From Bacteroidales bacterium (GTDB taxonomy: Bacteria > Bacteroidota > Bacteroidia > Bacteroidales > VadinHA17), in NCBI GenBank assembly GCA_009877105.1, contig WXFD01000014.1:1-64000 (forward strand): 64,000 bases of DNA, in the 5' to 3' direction. A program made the position numbers and the translations under genes. Each line of letters starts with the position of its first letter. Within the stretch, counting starts at the first letter, position 1. Shown here in pieces: positions 55,759 through 64,000 of this stretch. The notes under the pieces were generated by a model. It had not been told where the DNA came from. It saw nothing but the letters and a program-made list of their open reading frames with translations, and made no database searches.

Positions 55759-57723
55759 ATGGATAAAAACACGATAATAGGAATAGTACTTATTTTCGCA
55801 ATCTTCATTGGATTCAGTATGTACAACAGCAGCCGCCTGAATAAGTCATACGAAAAAATAATGATTGCAGCTGATTCCCTTTATGCCAGGGGTGAAATGG
55901 AAAACGCACGGGCTGAATACATTAATGCCCTGAGGTTTAAACCAAACGAATCTGCCGCAGTTGCAAAAGTTAATGAGATCAACAGGATACTGGGGTTTGT
56001 TACTGATCCGGTGCAGCCGGAGGCTGTCAGATCCGATCTGCAAACCCAGGCTGCAAAAACCGAAGAAGGACAAGTTAGCATACCGGATTCAAGCCGCTAC
56101 GGAGCATTCGGTGGTGCAACGACAGGAGACACCAGCATGATCACACTCGAAAATAAGAGAATAAAGCTGAAAATATCTCCCAGGGGCGGACGGATCTACT
56201 CTGCCCTTATCAAAAACTATTATACCCACGACTCACTTCCGCTGATTTTGTTTTCAGGCGATTCAACTGTATTCGGATTTAATTTTTTTACGGTCGACAA
56301 TAAGGCAATCCAGACAAACAACCTTTTCTTCAGACCCGTTTCCGGCAATCGATATTACTTTGCTGAAACAGAGGCACAAAGTGTTGTCATGCAGCTGTCT
56401 GCCGGAAGCGGGAAATACATAGAATATAAATATACATTGGAACCCGACCGGTATGTCGTTGATTTCGATGTCGCCTTCAAATCAATGGATGGAGTAATTG
56501 CATCAAATCAGAACAGTATTACGCTCGACTGGAGAATGTACGTTCCACAACAGGAGAAGGGACGGCAGAATGAAGATAATTATACTACCATTAAATACAA
56601 GTATTATCAGGACGACGTTGATCAACTCAGACTGAGATCAAACAAGGAGACCGACAAGGCGGATATTACAACAAAACTGAGCTGGATAGCTTACCAGGAT
56701 CAGTTCTTTTCATCCGTCCTGATCACCAACGACTTCTTTCTGAATGGCTCGGTACAGTCCACCAGGCTTACTTCCCCCAAATACACACGATACTTTACTT
56801 CCGAGGTCGGTGTTCCATTCAATCATAGCGCAGAGTCGTTGATTTCAATGAAACTGTACTACGGGCCTAACCAGATATCGACACTGAAAAAGGAAGGGAT
56901 GCAGCTTGACAAGATTGTATTCCTTGGAAAAAATATCATAGGCTGGATAAACAGGTTCGTCATAATATCCGTTTTTAACTGGCTTGAAAAGTACATTAAA
57001 AGTTATGGGCTTATAATCCTGATACTTACAATTCTGATCAAGATTGTTCTTCTGCCGCTTACCTTTAAGTCATACCAGTCACAGGCTAAAATGCAGGTAC
57101 TTAAGCCACTGGTCGAAGAAATTGCCAAAAAATTTCCAAAAAAGGAAGATGCCATTAAAAAGCAGCAGGCAACCATGGACCTTTATAAAAGAGCCGGTGT
57201 GAATCCGATGGGAGGCTGCCTGCCAATGCTCCTGCAAATGCCAATACTTTTTGCAATGTTCAGGTTCTTTCCAGTCTCGATAGAGCTGCGACAGGAACCA
57301 TTTCTATGGGCAACTGACCTTTCAACATATGACTCCATACTTACCTTGCCGTTCAAAATACCGATGTACGGCGATCATGTAAGTCTCTTTACACTTCTTA
57401 TGACGGCATCAACTATCATTACAATGAAAATGTCAGGAACATCTGCCGGACAGGATCAGCCGGGCATGAAACTCATGATGTATATGATGCCTGTAATGTT
57501 CATGGTAATTCTGAATAACTTTTCAGCAGGACTTACCTATTATTATTTTCTTGCCAATATAATTACCTATCTGCAAAACCTTCTTTCCAAAAGATTCATC
57601 AATGCAGAAAAAGTGCTTGCCACTCTAGAGGAAAACAAAAAGAAACCGCTAAAAAAATCAAAGTGGCAGCAACGACTCGAAGCGGCAGCTAAACAAAGAG
57701 GAATTCAACCACCTAGAAGATAG
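55759..57723 (+). CDS. yidC: Membrane protein insertase YidC
   Basis: 654 residues. First helix NTIIGIVLIFAIFIGFSMY, then a segment of about 45 residues resembling a TPR (ADSLYARGEMENARAEYINALRFKP), the periplasmic beta-sandwich domain from about 130 to 360, and the conserved insertase core with FVIISVFNWLEKYIKSYGLIILILTILIK and LTFKSYQSQAKMQVLKPLV plus GCLPMLLQMPILFAMFRFF. It inserts proteins into the inner membrane. C-terminus basic (KKKPLKKSKWQQRLEAAAKQ). In this phylum pyrG usually precedes it; not here. Confidence 0.95.
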   Translation: MDKNTIIGIVLIFAIFIGFSMYNSSRLNKSYEKIMIAADSLYARGEMENARAEYINALRFKPNESAAVAKVNEINRILGFVTDPVQPEAVRSDLQTQAAKTEEGQVSIPDSSRYGAFGGATTGDTSMITLENKRIKLKISPRGGRIYSALIKNYYTHDSLPLILFSGDSTVFGFNFFTVDNKAIQTNNLFFRPVSGNRYYFAETEAQSVVMQLSAGSGKYIEYKYTLEPDRYVVDFDVAFKSMDGVIASNQNSITLDWRMYVPQQEKGRQNEDNYTTIKYKYYQDDVDQLRLRSNKETDKADITTKLSWIAYQDQFFSSVLITNDFFLNGSVQSTRLTSPKYTRYFTSEVGVPFNHSAESLISMKLYYGPNQISTLKKEGMQLDKIVFLGKNIIGWINRFVIISVFNWLEKYIKSYGLIILILTILIKIVLLPLTFKSYQSQAKMQVLKPLVEEIAKKFPKKEDAIKKQQATMDLYKRAGVNPMGGCLPMLLQMPILFAMFRFFPVSIELRQEPFLWATDLSTYDSILTLPFKIPMYGDHVSLFTLLMTASTIITMKMSGTSAGQDQPGMKLMMYMMPVMFMVILNNFSAGLTYYYFLANIITYLQNLLSKRFINAEKVLATLEENKKKPLKKSKWQQRLEAAAKQRGIQPPRR

Positions 57724-57860
57724 GCCGGTAAAAGATATCAAGAACCAGACCTCTGTTTTTCATAATTTGTTAAAAATTGTTTATTTCCCAATAAATATTT
57801 TAAAACTAAGACTGTTAGTTAAAATATTTAGTAATTTTAGGATTTCCATTTAAGGGAATT

Positions 57861-58898
57861 ATGGGGAAAAAGGTAAAAAATAAGGAAATAGCGGAAAGGC
57901 TGGGAGTATCGAGCACGCTGGTATCACTGGTACTTAACAACAAGGCGGATCAGCACGGTATAAGGAAGGACACGCAGGAACGGGTTCTTGCACTCGCCAG
58001 GCAGATGGGATATTTTGACCTGGTGCTTGAAAAAACCGAAACTTCTTCCATCGAAGAAAAACCGGGCATTATCGGAATGGTCATACCTGCAGCCAACGAT
58101 CCGTTTATTTATGGAATAGTGCCATATCTCCAGAAGGCATTTGAAAGTATCGGTTTCCTGTTTTCGGTTACCACCAAGGATCCGGACGAAACGCGTGCCG
58201 CCCGGATAGTTGCCGCTTACAAAAAGTTCTTTACTGGGCTGATTCTTGTTGGTGATGCTGCCGATGATTACGTCATCCGTTCACTCAGGGCCGCAAGCTT
58301 CCCCTTCGTGCTCCTAGAAAAATCAGTGAGCCAGATGCGCCTTAACACGGTATGCTCCGACCTGTCTGACGGAGCACAACGGGTTGTGAACCATATTGCA
58401 AAAATTGGATACAAGAATGTGCTCATAATCACCGATAAGTATTCACCCGGCAGCGAATCTTACATGATTGAAATTCTCCGGAATGCCTTCAGGAACAGGG
58501 AAGGAATGAACATGCCCGTAATTATTGAACTTGAGAATACCATTGCAGATAATGAGATTGAATTCTCACAGATTGAAAAATATCTCCGACCTCCCTATTC
58601 TGGTGAAATCATGATAATACTGTCTTCTGAAATGGTTTACAGGGTAATAACAACCTTCCGCAGAAAAAAGGTTAGGATCCCGCAGGATATTGCCCTTATC
58701 TGCATGGAAGAAGGTATTGGCTTCGATTTAATCTGTCCGTCAGTAACCTGCCTCAGAAAACCCATGGCAGGCATGGCATTGAAAGTGGCCAATATGATCT
58801 GGACGGAAGTAAAGAATGCCGGAAAAAGCAAATACAAAAGACAGGTCAACATGTCACCGGAACTGGTTGTAAGACAATCTTGCGGCACCATTGGCTGA
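57861..58898 (+). CDS. LacI family transcriptional regulator
   Basis: 345 residues. N-terminal helix-turn-helix KNKEIAERLGVSSTLVSLVLNNKA and hinge, then a periplasmic-binding-like ligand domain (IIGMVIPAANDPFIYGIVPYLQKAF...). No sugar genes adjoin it, so its target is elsewhere. Predicted to act as a sugar-responsive DNA-binding repressor or activator. Confidence 0.9.
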   Translation: MGKKVKNKEIAERLGVSSTLVSLVLNNKADQHGIRKDTQERVLALARQMGYFDLVLEKTETSSIEEKPGIIGMVIPAANDPFIYGIVPYLQKAFESIGFLFSVTTKDPDETRAARIVAAYKKFFTGLILVGDAADDYVIRSLRAASFPFVLLEKSVSQMRLNTVCSDLSDGAQRVVNHIAKIGYKNVLIITDKYSPGSESYMIEILRNAFRNREGMNMPVIIELENTIADNEIEFSQIEKYLRPPYSGEIMIILSSEMVYRVITTFRRKKVRIPQDIALICMEEGIGFDLICPSVTCLRKPMAGMALKVANMIWTEVKNAGKSKYKRQVNMSPELVVRQSCGTIG

Positions 58899-59107
58899 CC
58901 ATAGGAGACAATAACCGGTCGCGTCCGGATAATTCATTTCCGGATTTGTACAAATTCAGATAAGTTCTCAAATCCGTTCCCTGCCACATACATGTCAGGT
59001 CAGTAAAACAAATGATCTTTTCTTAAAATCCGTCCAGTTGACAACTGACATCTATTCCCGGAAATATCTAAAGCCTGATGCATTCTCAATAATTGTTATT
59101 TTCGCTA

Positions 59108-59138
59108 CTTGCTCTATCCGTAAATTTAATTACCTTTG
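59108..59138 (+). promoter_or_regulatory. Promoter of the cobalamin-riboswitch operon
   Basis: CTTG (59108-59111), 19-base spacer, TACCTTTG (59131-59138). Transcription would begin about 59145, just at the riboswitch start. The stretch 58899-59107 before it shows nothing else. Confidence 0.55.
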
Positions 59139-59144
59139 GCCACC

Positions 59145-59340
59145 AATGGTGTTATAACGGCATTAAAGCGTTATGATGAAAAGGGAAAGCGGTTTGAATC
59201 CGCTACAGTACCCGCTGCTGTGATGCCCCATCACCAACCGCGTGATGATGGTTTTAAAAATTACCTGCCACTGTTCCGGTCTGAAAGGAATGGGAAGGCT
59301 TTTTAAAACCGGGACAAGTCAGAAGACCTGCCATTAAGTA
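59145..59340 (+). promoter_or_regulatory. Cobalamin (B12) riboswitch
   Basis: Contains AAAAGGGAA, GAATCCGCTACAGTACCCGC, GCTGTGAT, TGCCACTG, GGGAAGGC and the 3' box AAGTCAGAAGACCTGCC, in the correct order for the class. A downstream pair CGGGAAA (59355-59361) / TTTCCCG (59396-59402) may form part of the expression platform. It should turn down the downstream importer when adenosyl- or other cobalamin is bound. Confidence 0.95.
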
Positions 59341-59632
59341 ATAATTCAGGCTTTCGGGAAATAAAGCACAGAATCCTTAACCGATTCCCAACCAGTTTTC
59401 CCGGCAGTTCAGATGGAAACCGATTTTGAGAAATGCCGATTTTTATATTAACCCGTTATCATCCCAGGTTCAATGCCGAATGGCATTGTTGAATAAGAAC
59501 ATCATCCTTACAGGAAATTTCCCTGGAAACTGCAGGCAGAAACCCATGGATAAAACAAAACCAGCAAGCCCGACAAATGGAATTGCATTAACCTCCACTG
59601 CAAAATATCCTGAAACCGCTGACAGGGGGATA

Positions 59633-60949
59633 ATGTCAGACGGACTCCTGCGTCGAAGGACGGGATGGAACCAGGATCCGATCATAAGCCATGGCATCAA
59701 AAACCAATCTCTGCAATACCACGGTATCAATAAATTTTTGAACAAAACCGGCCATTCAGGGAAAAAGAAAAGATTCATAATAATATTTTACCCTCAGGCA
59801 GGATTTCTTAAGACAGTTTTTTTGTTTTTAATTACGGTTTTCCTTGTATCATGCACAGCCGGATCCCCTGGTGGAACTGGAACAACTAACAGTCATGACG
59901 TGAACATAATAGAGATTGCGAAGAGGGTCACCCTGATTCGAAGCCAGGGGTATTCGCAACTCAGAGTCCTGGATCCATGGCAGGGTGCCGACGGTGTTGT
60001 GCAGGAATGGTATCTTGTTCCAAGGGGCAGTGTTCCCCCTGAGGGTGCAGACAGCTCCAAAATTATTTCTGTTCCGCTGAAAAAGATCGTATGCATGTCC
60101 ACAACCCACCTGGCAATGATAAATGCGCTTGGGGAAAGAAATAGTGTGTGTGGCTTTTCAGGAACCAGATACATATATGATCCATCACTCAGGGAGCTTG
60201 TGAAAAACGGAAAAATCAGCGAAATTGGCTATGATGATAATATCGACAAGGAAAAGATCATCAGCCTGTCACCCGATCTGGTAATGATATATGGAATAGG
60301 AAGCGAATCGGCCGGTTATCTCGCAAAACTTCAGAATCTTGGAATCAGGATAGTTTTTAATGCTGATTACCTTGAGGATGATCCCTTAGGAAAGGCTGAA
60401 TGGATAAAGGTAATAGGTGCACTGTACTGCAGGGATGCAATGGCCGATTCAATATTTTCGGAACTGCGGGACAGATATCTCGGGCTCAAAGCCGGCATTG
60501 ATGCCGGGATTAAACTGAGAAAAAAAGTATTGCTCGGGATGCCGTTTAAGGATACCTGGTTTATTTCACCCGGAAATTCATACATCAGCGCACTGATCCG
60601 TGATGCAGGAGGGGAATATTTATGGGATGACAAAAATTCGCGAGTTTCCATGCCGATGGCGCTCGAAGCAGTTTATTCCAGGGCTGTAAATGCAGACTTT
60701 TGGCTCAATGCGGGAAATGTGAACAGCCGGGCGGAAATTACCGCCATCGATGCACGCCTCGGAAACCTGCCGTGTTTCCTGGAGGGAAATATATACAATA
60801 ATAATAACAGGCTGAGCCAGGAAGGCGGGAATGATTACTGGGAAAGCGGATGTATTTCGCCTGATTTAATTCTTAAGGATATCGGGGCTATTCTGCATCC
60901 CGAACTTTTCAGGGAGCACAAACTGTTTTATTACAGGCTGGTTAAATAA
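59633..60949 (+). CDS. Cobalamin/iron-type ABC substrate-binding lipoprotein (BtuF-like)
   Basis: About 438 residues from ATG 59633, where AGGGGGAT precedes; the start is uncertain. The frame is open to 59426, and a TTG at 59738 gives a shorter head. Lipobox LITVFLVSCTAG follows a hydrophobic stretch but has no Met directly before it. The body matches periplasmic-binding family 2: ISVPLKKIVCMSTTHLAMINALGERN and KIISLSPDLVMIYGIG. The riboswitch and BtuCD genes after it imply B12 as the cargo. Confidence 0.8.
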   Translation: MSDGLLRRRTGWNQDPIISHGIKNQSLQYHGINKFLNKTGHSGKKKRFIIIFYPQAGFLKTVFLFLITVFLVSCTAGSPGGTGTTNSHDVNIIEIAKRVTLIRSQGYSQLRVLDPWQGADGVVQEWYLVPRGSVPPEGADSSKIISVPLKKIVCMSTTHLAMINALGERNSVCGFSGTRYIYDPSLRELVKNGKISEIGYDDNIDKEKIISLSPDLVMIYGIGSESAGYLAKLQNLGIRIVFNADYLEDDPLGKAEWIKVIGALYCRDAMADSIFSELRDRYLGLKAGIDAGIKLRKKVLLGMPFKDTWFISPGNSYISALIRDAGGEYLWDDKNSRVSMPMALEAVYSRAVNADFWLNAGNVNSRAEITAIDARLGNLPCFLEGNIYNNNNRLSQEGGNDYWESGCISPDLILKDIGAILHPELFREHKLFYYRLVK

Positions 60950-60956
60950 TTTCAGG

Positions 60957-62024
60957 GTGACTGCCAGGGCAAAAATATCGGCAGATGTTTCAGGGGCTTC
61001 GGGAGATACCCGGAAGGCAATCCTGTTATTACTGTTAATCATCTTGGTTCTCCTTTTCATGCTTGACCTTTTTCTCGGATCTGTAAGCTTACGTGCTGCT
61101 GACATAATGCGGGCGCTTACCGGCGGCATCGAAGATCATACATCAGTTATTCTGTTCCAATTCCGGCTGCCAAAAGCAATTACAGCCTCAATGGTTGGGA
61201 TGGCCCTGTCAATAAGTGGCTTGCAGATGCAAACTCTCTTCAGAAATCCAATGGCGGGTCCTTATGTCCTTGGCTTGAGTTCAGGCGCCAGCCTGGGAGT
61301 AGCTTTAATCATGCTGGGATTTTCAGCAGGGATTGCCCCGGATGCCATCAGCGGGATAGGAAACTGGTCAGTTGCAATGGCAGCCTGGGCCGGGGCAGGG
61401 CTGATTATGGTGTTGATGATGATAATTGCATCAAGGGTCGGCAACATACTGACTGTACTGATTATAGGAATAATGCTGTCGAGCGGGATATCTGCCGTAG
61501 TGAGTATCATGCAGTATTTCAGCAACGAAACCATGCTCAAGGCCTATATTGTTTGGACCATGGGTAGTCTGGGCAACCTGACGCCTACCCAGCTGGCAAT
61601 CCTGCTTGTTTCCGTGATTGCCGGCGTCGGCATTTCTGTAGTTTCCGTCAAACCACTGAATGCACTGCTCCTTGGAGAGAACTATGCAAGAACCATAGGT
61701 GTAAACATGAAATTATTGAGATTTGCAATAATCTTGTCAACAAGCATCCTGACAGGTACCGTAACGGCATTTTGCGGACCAATCGGATTTATCGGCATTG
61801 CAGTCCCTCATCTGGCAAGGATTATGTTTGTGACATCTGATCACAGGATATTGATTCCGGGAACAATACTCACAGGTGGCATTGTAATGCTTGCAAGCGA
61901 TATCATATCGCAAATGCCGTGGTCCGACAATGTCCTTCCTGTTAATTCAATAACAGCTCTTATCGGTATTCCGGTCGTAATCTGGGTAATTATGTACAAC
62001 CGAAAGTATTCTGAATTATTCTGA
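60957..62024 (+). CDS. FecCD/BtuC-type ABC permease
   Basis: 355 residues, GTG start at 60957, seven bases after the binding-protein stop. Around ten membrane helices; family blocks RLPKAITASMVGMALSISGLQMQTLFRNPMAGPYVLGLSSGA and GPIGFIGIAVPHLARIMF. It forms the membrane channel for cobalamin. The stop overlaps the start of the ATPase gene by one base. Confidence 0.9.
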   Translation: MTARAKISADVSGASGDTRKAILLLLLIILVLLFMLDLFLGSVSLRAADIMRALTGGIEDHTSVILFQFRLPKAITASMVGMALSISGLQMQTLFRNPMAGPYVLGLSSGASLGVALIMLGFSAGIAPDAISGIGNWSVAMAAWAGAGLIMVLMMIIASRVGNILTVLIIGIMLSSGISAVVSIMQYFSNETMLKAYIVWTMGSLGNLTPTQLAILLVSVIAGVGISVVSVKPLNALLLGENYARTIGVNMKLLRFAIILSTSILTGTVTAFCGPIGFIGIAVPHLARIMFVTSDHRILIPGTILTGGIVMLASDIISQMPWSDNVLPVNSITALIGIPVVIWVIMYNRKYSELF

Positions 62025-63046
62025 TGAAGTTTGAAGGTAAGGAAATATTGTCGCTCAACGCACTTGAAATAGGATACAGGTCGGGCAGGGCCTCCGGAAG
62101 ACTTCTTCCGCCCATCAGTGCAAGGACCTTCGAAGGAGAATTAATTTCCGTTATCGGAAAAAACGGCATTGGGAAAAGCACTTTGCTGAAAACTATTGCA
62201 GGATTGCTTCCCCCATTAGGAGGAAGCCTCAATATCGCGGGCAGAGATATAAGGGAATATTCAAGACACGAACTTGCATTAACGACTGGTTATGTTTCTA
62301 CCGAAGCAATAAGGATCACAAATACGACGGTATTCGACCTGGTTTCAATGGGAAGGTATCCCCACACCAACTGGTTCGGAGGCATGGATGCCGAAAGTAA
62401 GAGAGCGGTTTTGAAAGCACTGGGGCAAACGGGAATGTCGGATTTTTCCGGCAGGCCTGTAACCGAACTTTCCGATGGCGAAAGACAGAGAGCCATGATA
62501 GCAATGGTGCTGGCACAGGAAACCAGGCTTATTATCATGGACGAACCAACGGCTTTTCTTGATATCAGAAATAAGTATGAAGTGATCCATCTTCTAAGAG
62601 AACTTTCAAGGAGGGAAAATAAAACCATAATTTATTCCACTCATGATTTTGATACAGCCATAACCCAGTCAGATAAAATATGGCTGATACTTAAAAATGA
62701 GTTAATTGAAGGAGCACCTGAAGATATTATGCTCCGGAAATCATTTGGCACCCTGTTCGATACAAAAGCAATCACTTTCAATGAGGAAGACGGAACTTTT
62801 GAGGTAAGGAACGAATCTAAAGGTACACTGGCCCTCGCTGTCAAGGGAAAGAATGAATATTGGACTAAAAAGGCTCTTGCAAGAGCCGGCTATACCATCA
62901 TCTCGTCCGACTCCATACCCAGAATTGAATCAGAATCATCAATGCCATACAGATGGAAATATGTAGATTCCAATGAAAGTATTGAATTTGACAGTCTCTA
63001 CGACCTGATTTCATGGCTTAGACATAACATTGGCCCTATTTGCTGA
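62024..63046 (+). CDS. BtuD/FecE-type ABC ATPase with C-terminal extension
   Basis: 340 residues. Walker A GKNGIGKST, Q-loop region, signature LSDGERQRAMIA, Walker B LIIMDEPTAFLD, His switch STHDF. It gives ATP energy to the permease. Residues about 255-340 are an added domain beyond the ATPase (TFEVRNESKGTLALAVKGKNEYWTKKAL...). Its end overlaps the convergent TlpA-like gene by 11 bases. Confidence 0.9.
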   Translation: MKFEGKEILSLNALEIGYRSGRASGRLLPPISARTFEGELISVIGKNGIGKSTLLKTIAGLLPPLGGSLNIAGRDIREYSRHELALTTGYVSTEAIRITNTTVFDLVSMGRYPHTNWFGGMDAESKRAVLKALGQTGMSDFSGRPVTELSDGERQRAMIAMVLAQETRLIIMDEPTAFLDIRNKYEVIHLLRELSRRENKTIIYSTHDFDTAITQSDKIWLILKNELIEGAPEDIMLRKSFGTLFDTKAITFNEEDGTFEVRNESKGTLALAVKGKNEYWTKKALARAGYTIISSDSIPRIESESSMPYRWKYVDSNESIEFDSLYDLISWLRHNIGPIC

Positions 63047-64000
63047 AGTACTTCCTGTAATTATCAATAAACGGACCTATATCATCGACTCCAAGCTTTT
63101 TTGCTATAATATCCTTGTTCCTGTTGAGGATATAAATCAACGGCGTTGATCTTACGTTATAATAATATCCGTAATTGGATCTTCTGTCAGGATCCCATCC
63201 ATTGATCCATGTCAGGTTATTCTCCTCAATATATTTTTTCCATTTATCCTTTTCAGCAGTTGTGCAGACCGCAAAAACCTCTATTCCCCGGTCTTTATTT
63301 TCTTCATAGAATGCTTTCAGTTTCGGAGTTGCCTCCTTGCAATGACCGCAATCGGGTTCCCAGAAATAGAGGATGGTAAATTCCTTATCTATGTCATACA
63401 ATGATACATGTATGCCCTTGTATGAATCCATTACCAGATCCACTGCCTTTCTTCCAATCAGATTTGGTCGGATCATGTCCACTTCCTTTCTGAGATTATC
63501 CCTGAATTCATCCGTCACCCAGTCAGCTTTGCCTGAAAGATAGATATCGTCTGCAAGCTTTACAAGCACTGCATCATGTCCCATTATTTCACTCTCCCTG
63601 AAATGATTGAAAAGGTATACGGCAATAAACTGATAGATCCTGTAGTTTCCTTCCACCTCACCAAGAATCCTGTCGATTTCCTTATTGATTGAATCAGGAG
63701 CCTGGATCACTACATTTGAGAAGAAGACCTTCAATTTCGCCTGCAGAATAGGAGTCCGCAATAATCTTTCATCGGTCAGGCTTATATTATCAAAAAAATG
63801 ATTCTTGTTGTAGATGTAAGTTTTGATCCAGCGAAGTGAATCGGGATTGGCTGCATTTTCAGGTATCTTTATTTCGGGGATCTCAACCGGTAAAATAGAC
63901 CTGACCAGCAGCGATAACAGATTTCCCTTGTTTTCTTCGATAACGGAATTAAGGTATGCCTTCATCGCTTGCTCCTGCTTATGCAGCTTTTCCTGCAATA
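63036..64000 (-). CDS. TlpA/DUF5106-type thiol-disulfide protein, partial
   Basis: At least 320 residues; the reading frame continues past the window end, so the N-terminus and start are missing. N-terminal part helical (DUF5106-like: DSLRWIKTYIYNKNHFFDNISL), then thioredoxin fold with WEPDCGHCKEATPKL (CxxC, CGHC) near residue 235 and TPLIYILNRNKDIIAKKLG with the cis-proline. Probably a periplasmic oxidoreductase. It faces the BtuD gene. Confidence 0.82.
   Translation of the reverse strand, partial: LQEKLHKQEQAMKAYLNSVIEENKGNLLSLLVRSILPVEIPEIKIPENAANPDSLRWIKTYIYNKNHFFDNISLTDERLLRTPILQAKLKVFFSNVVIQAPDSINKEIDRILGEVEGNYRIYQFIAVYLFNHFRESEIMGHDAVLVKLADDIYLSGKADWVTDEFRDNLRKEVDMIRPNLIGRKAVDLVMDSYKGIHVSLYDIDKEFTILYFWEPDCGHCKEATPKLKAFYEENKDRGIEVFAVCTTAEKDKWKKYIEENNLTWINGWDPDRRSNYGYYYNVRSTPLIYILNRNKDIIAKKLGVDDIGPFIDNYRKYFSK

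Noticed and set aside
1..64000. CRISPR arrays, transposases, integrases and attachment sites
   Set aside because: I saw no regular direct repeats with spacers and no DDE, tyrosine or serine recombinase motif. The TPR-CHAT protein recalls type III-E, but no Cas gene is present.

Overview
The window is a gene-dense chromosomal segment of a member of the Bacteroidota, most like the Bacteroidales/Marinilabiliales group. Reasons: proteins largely confined to that phylum (DUF4293, DUF2279, a PorE-like type IX secretion protein, a long YidC), promoters of the TTTG / TAnnTTTG type, few Shine-Dalgarno sites, and the order coiled-coil protein - zapA - 6S RNA - rny. I see no insertion sequence, integrase, CRISPR array, rRNA or phage gene.

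Layout. 1-6.5 kb: a gene remnant, a DUF2279 protein, a secreted acetylxylan-esterase-type hydrolase, an MFS carrier, and a DoxX / Gfo-Idh-MocA pair. 6.5-12.6 kb: a divergent locus with a GNAT protein, a dihydrodipicolinate-synthase-family aldolase and a sugar epimerase on one side and a 981-residue nucleotidyltransferase/GHMP-kinase fusion on the other. 12.7-25.9 kb: ankyrin protein, tRNA-Arg, AsmA protein, ribosomal protein L19, C69 dipeptidase, CutC, a sugar nucleotidyltransferase, an M23 peptidase, then coiled-coil protein, zapA, 6S RNA and rny. 26-35 kb: UDP-GlcNAc 2-epimerase and a WbpP-type 4-epimerase, a nucleoside phosphorylase, and a tripartite RND efflux operon. 35-44 kb: pyrBI, YigZ, a GroES-like protein with a response regulator, a NamZ-type protein, a 5'-nucleotidase, queE and a PorE-like protein.

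44.4-53.0 kb is the most unusual part. A membrane-spanning putative anti-sigma/TPR protein, a 47-codon double-glycine leader peptide gene, a secreted membrane-anchored TPR-CHAT protease and an ECF sigma factor lie beside a C39-peptidase ABC exporter and its HlyD partner. I read this as a peptide export system with its own sigma-factor switch in which the CHAT protease may process the anti-sigma factor or the peptide. The peptide gene is short and would be missed by most gene callers.

53-64 kb: a DUF349 protein, YidC, an orphan LacI regulator, a cobalamin riboswitch controlling a BtuFCD-type importer, and the 3' part of a TlpA-like thiol-disulfide protein that runs off the window.
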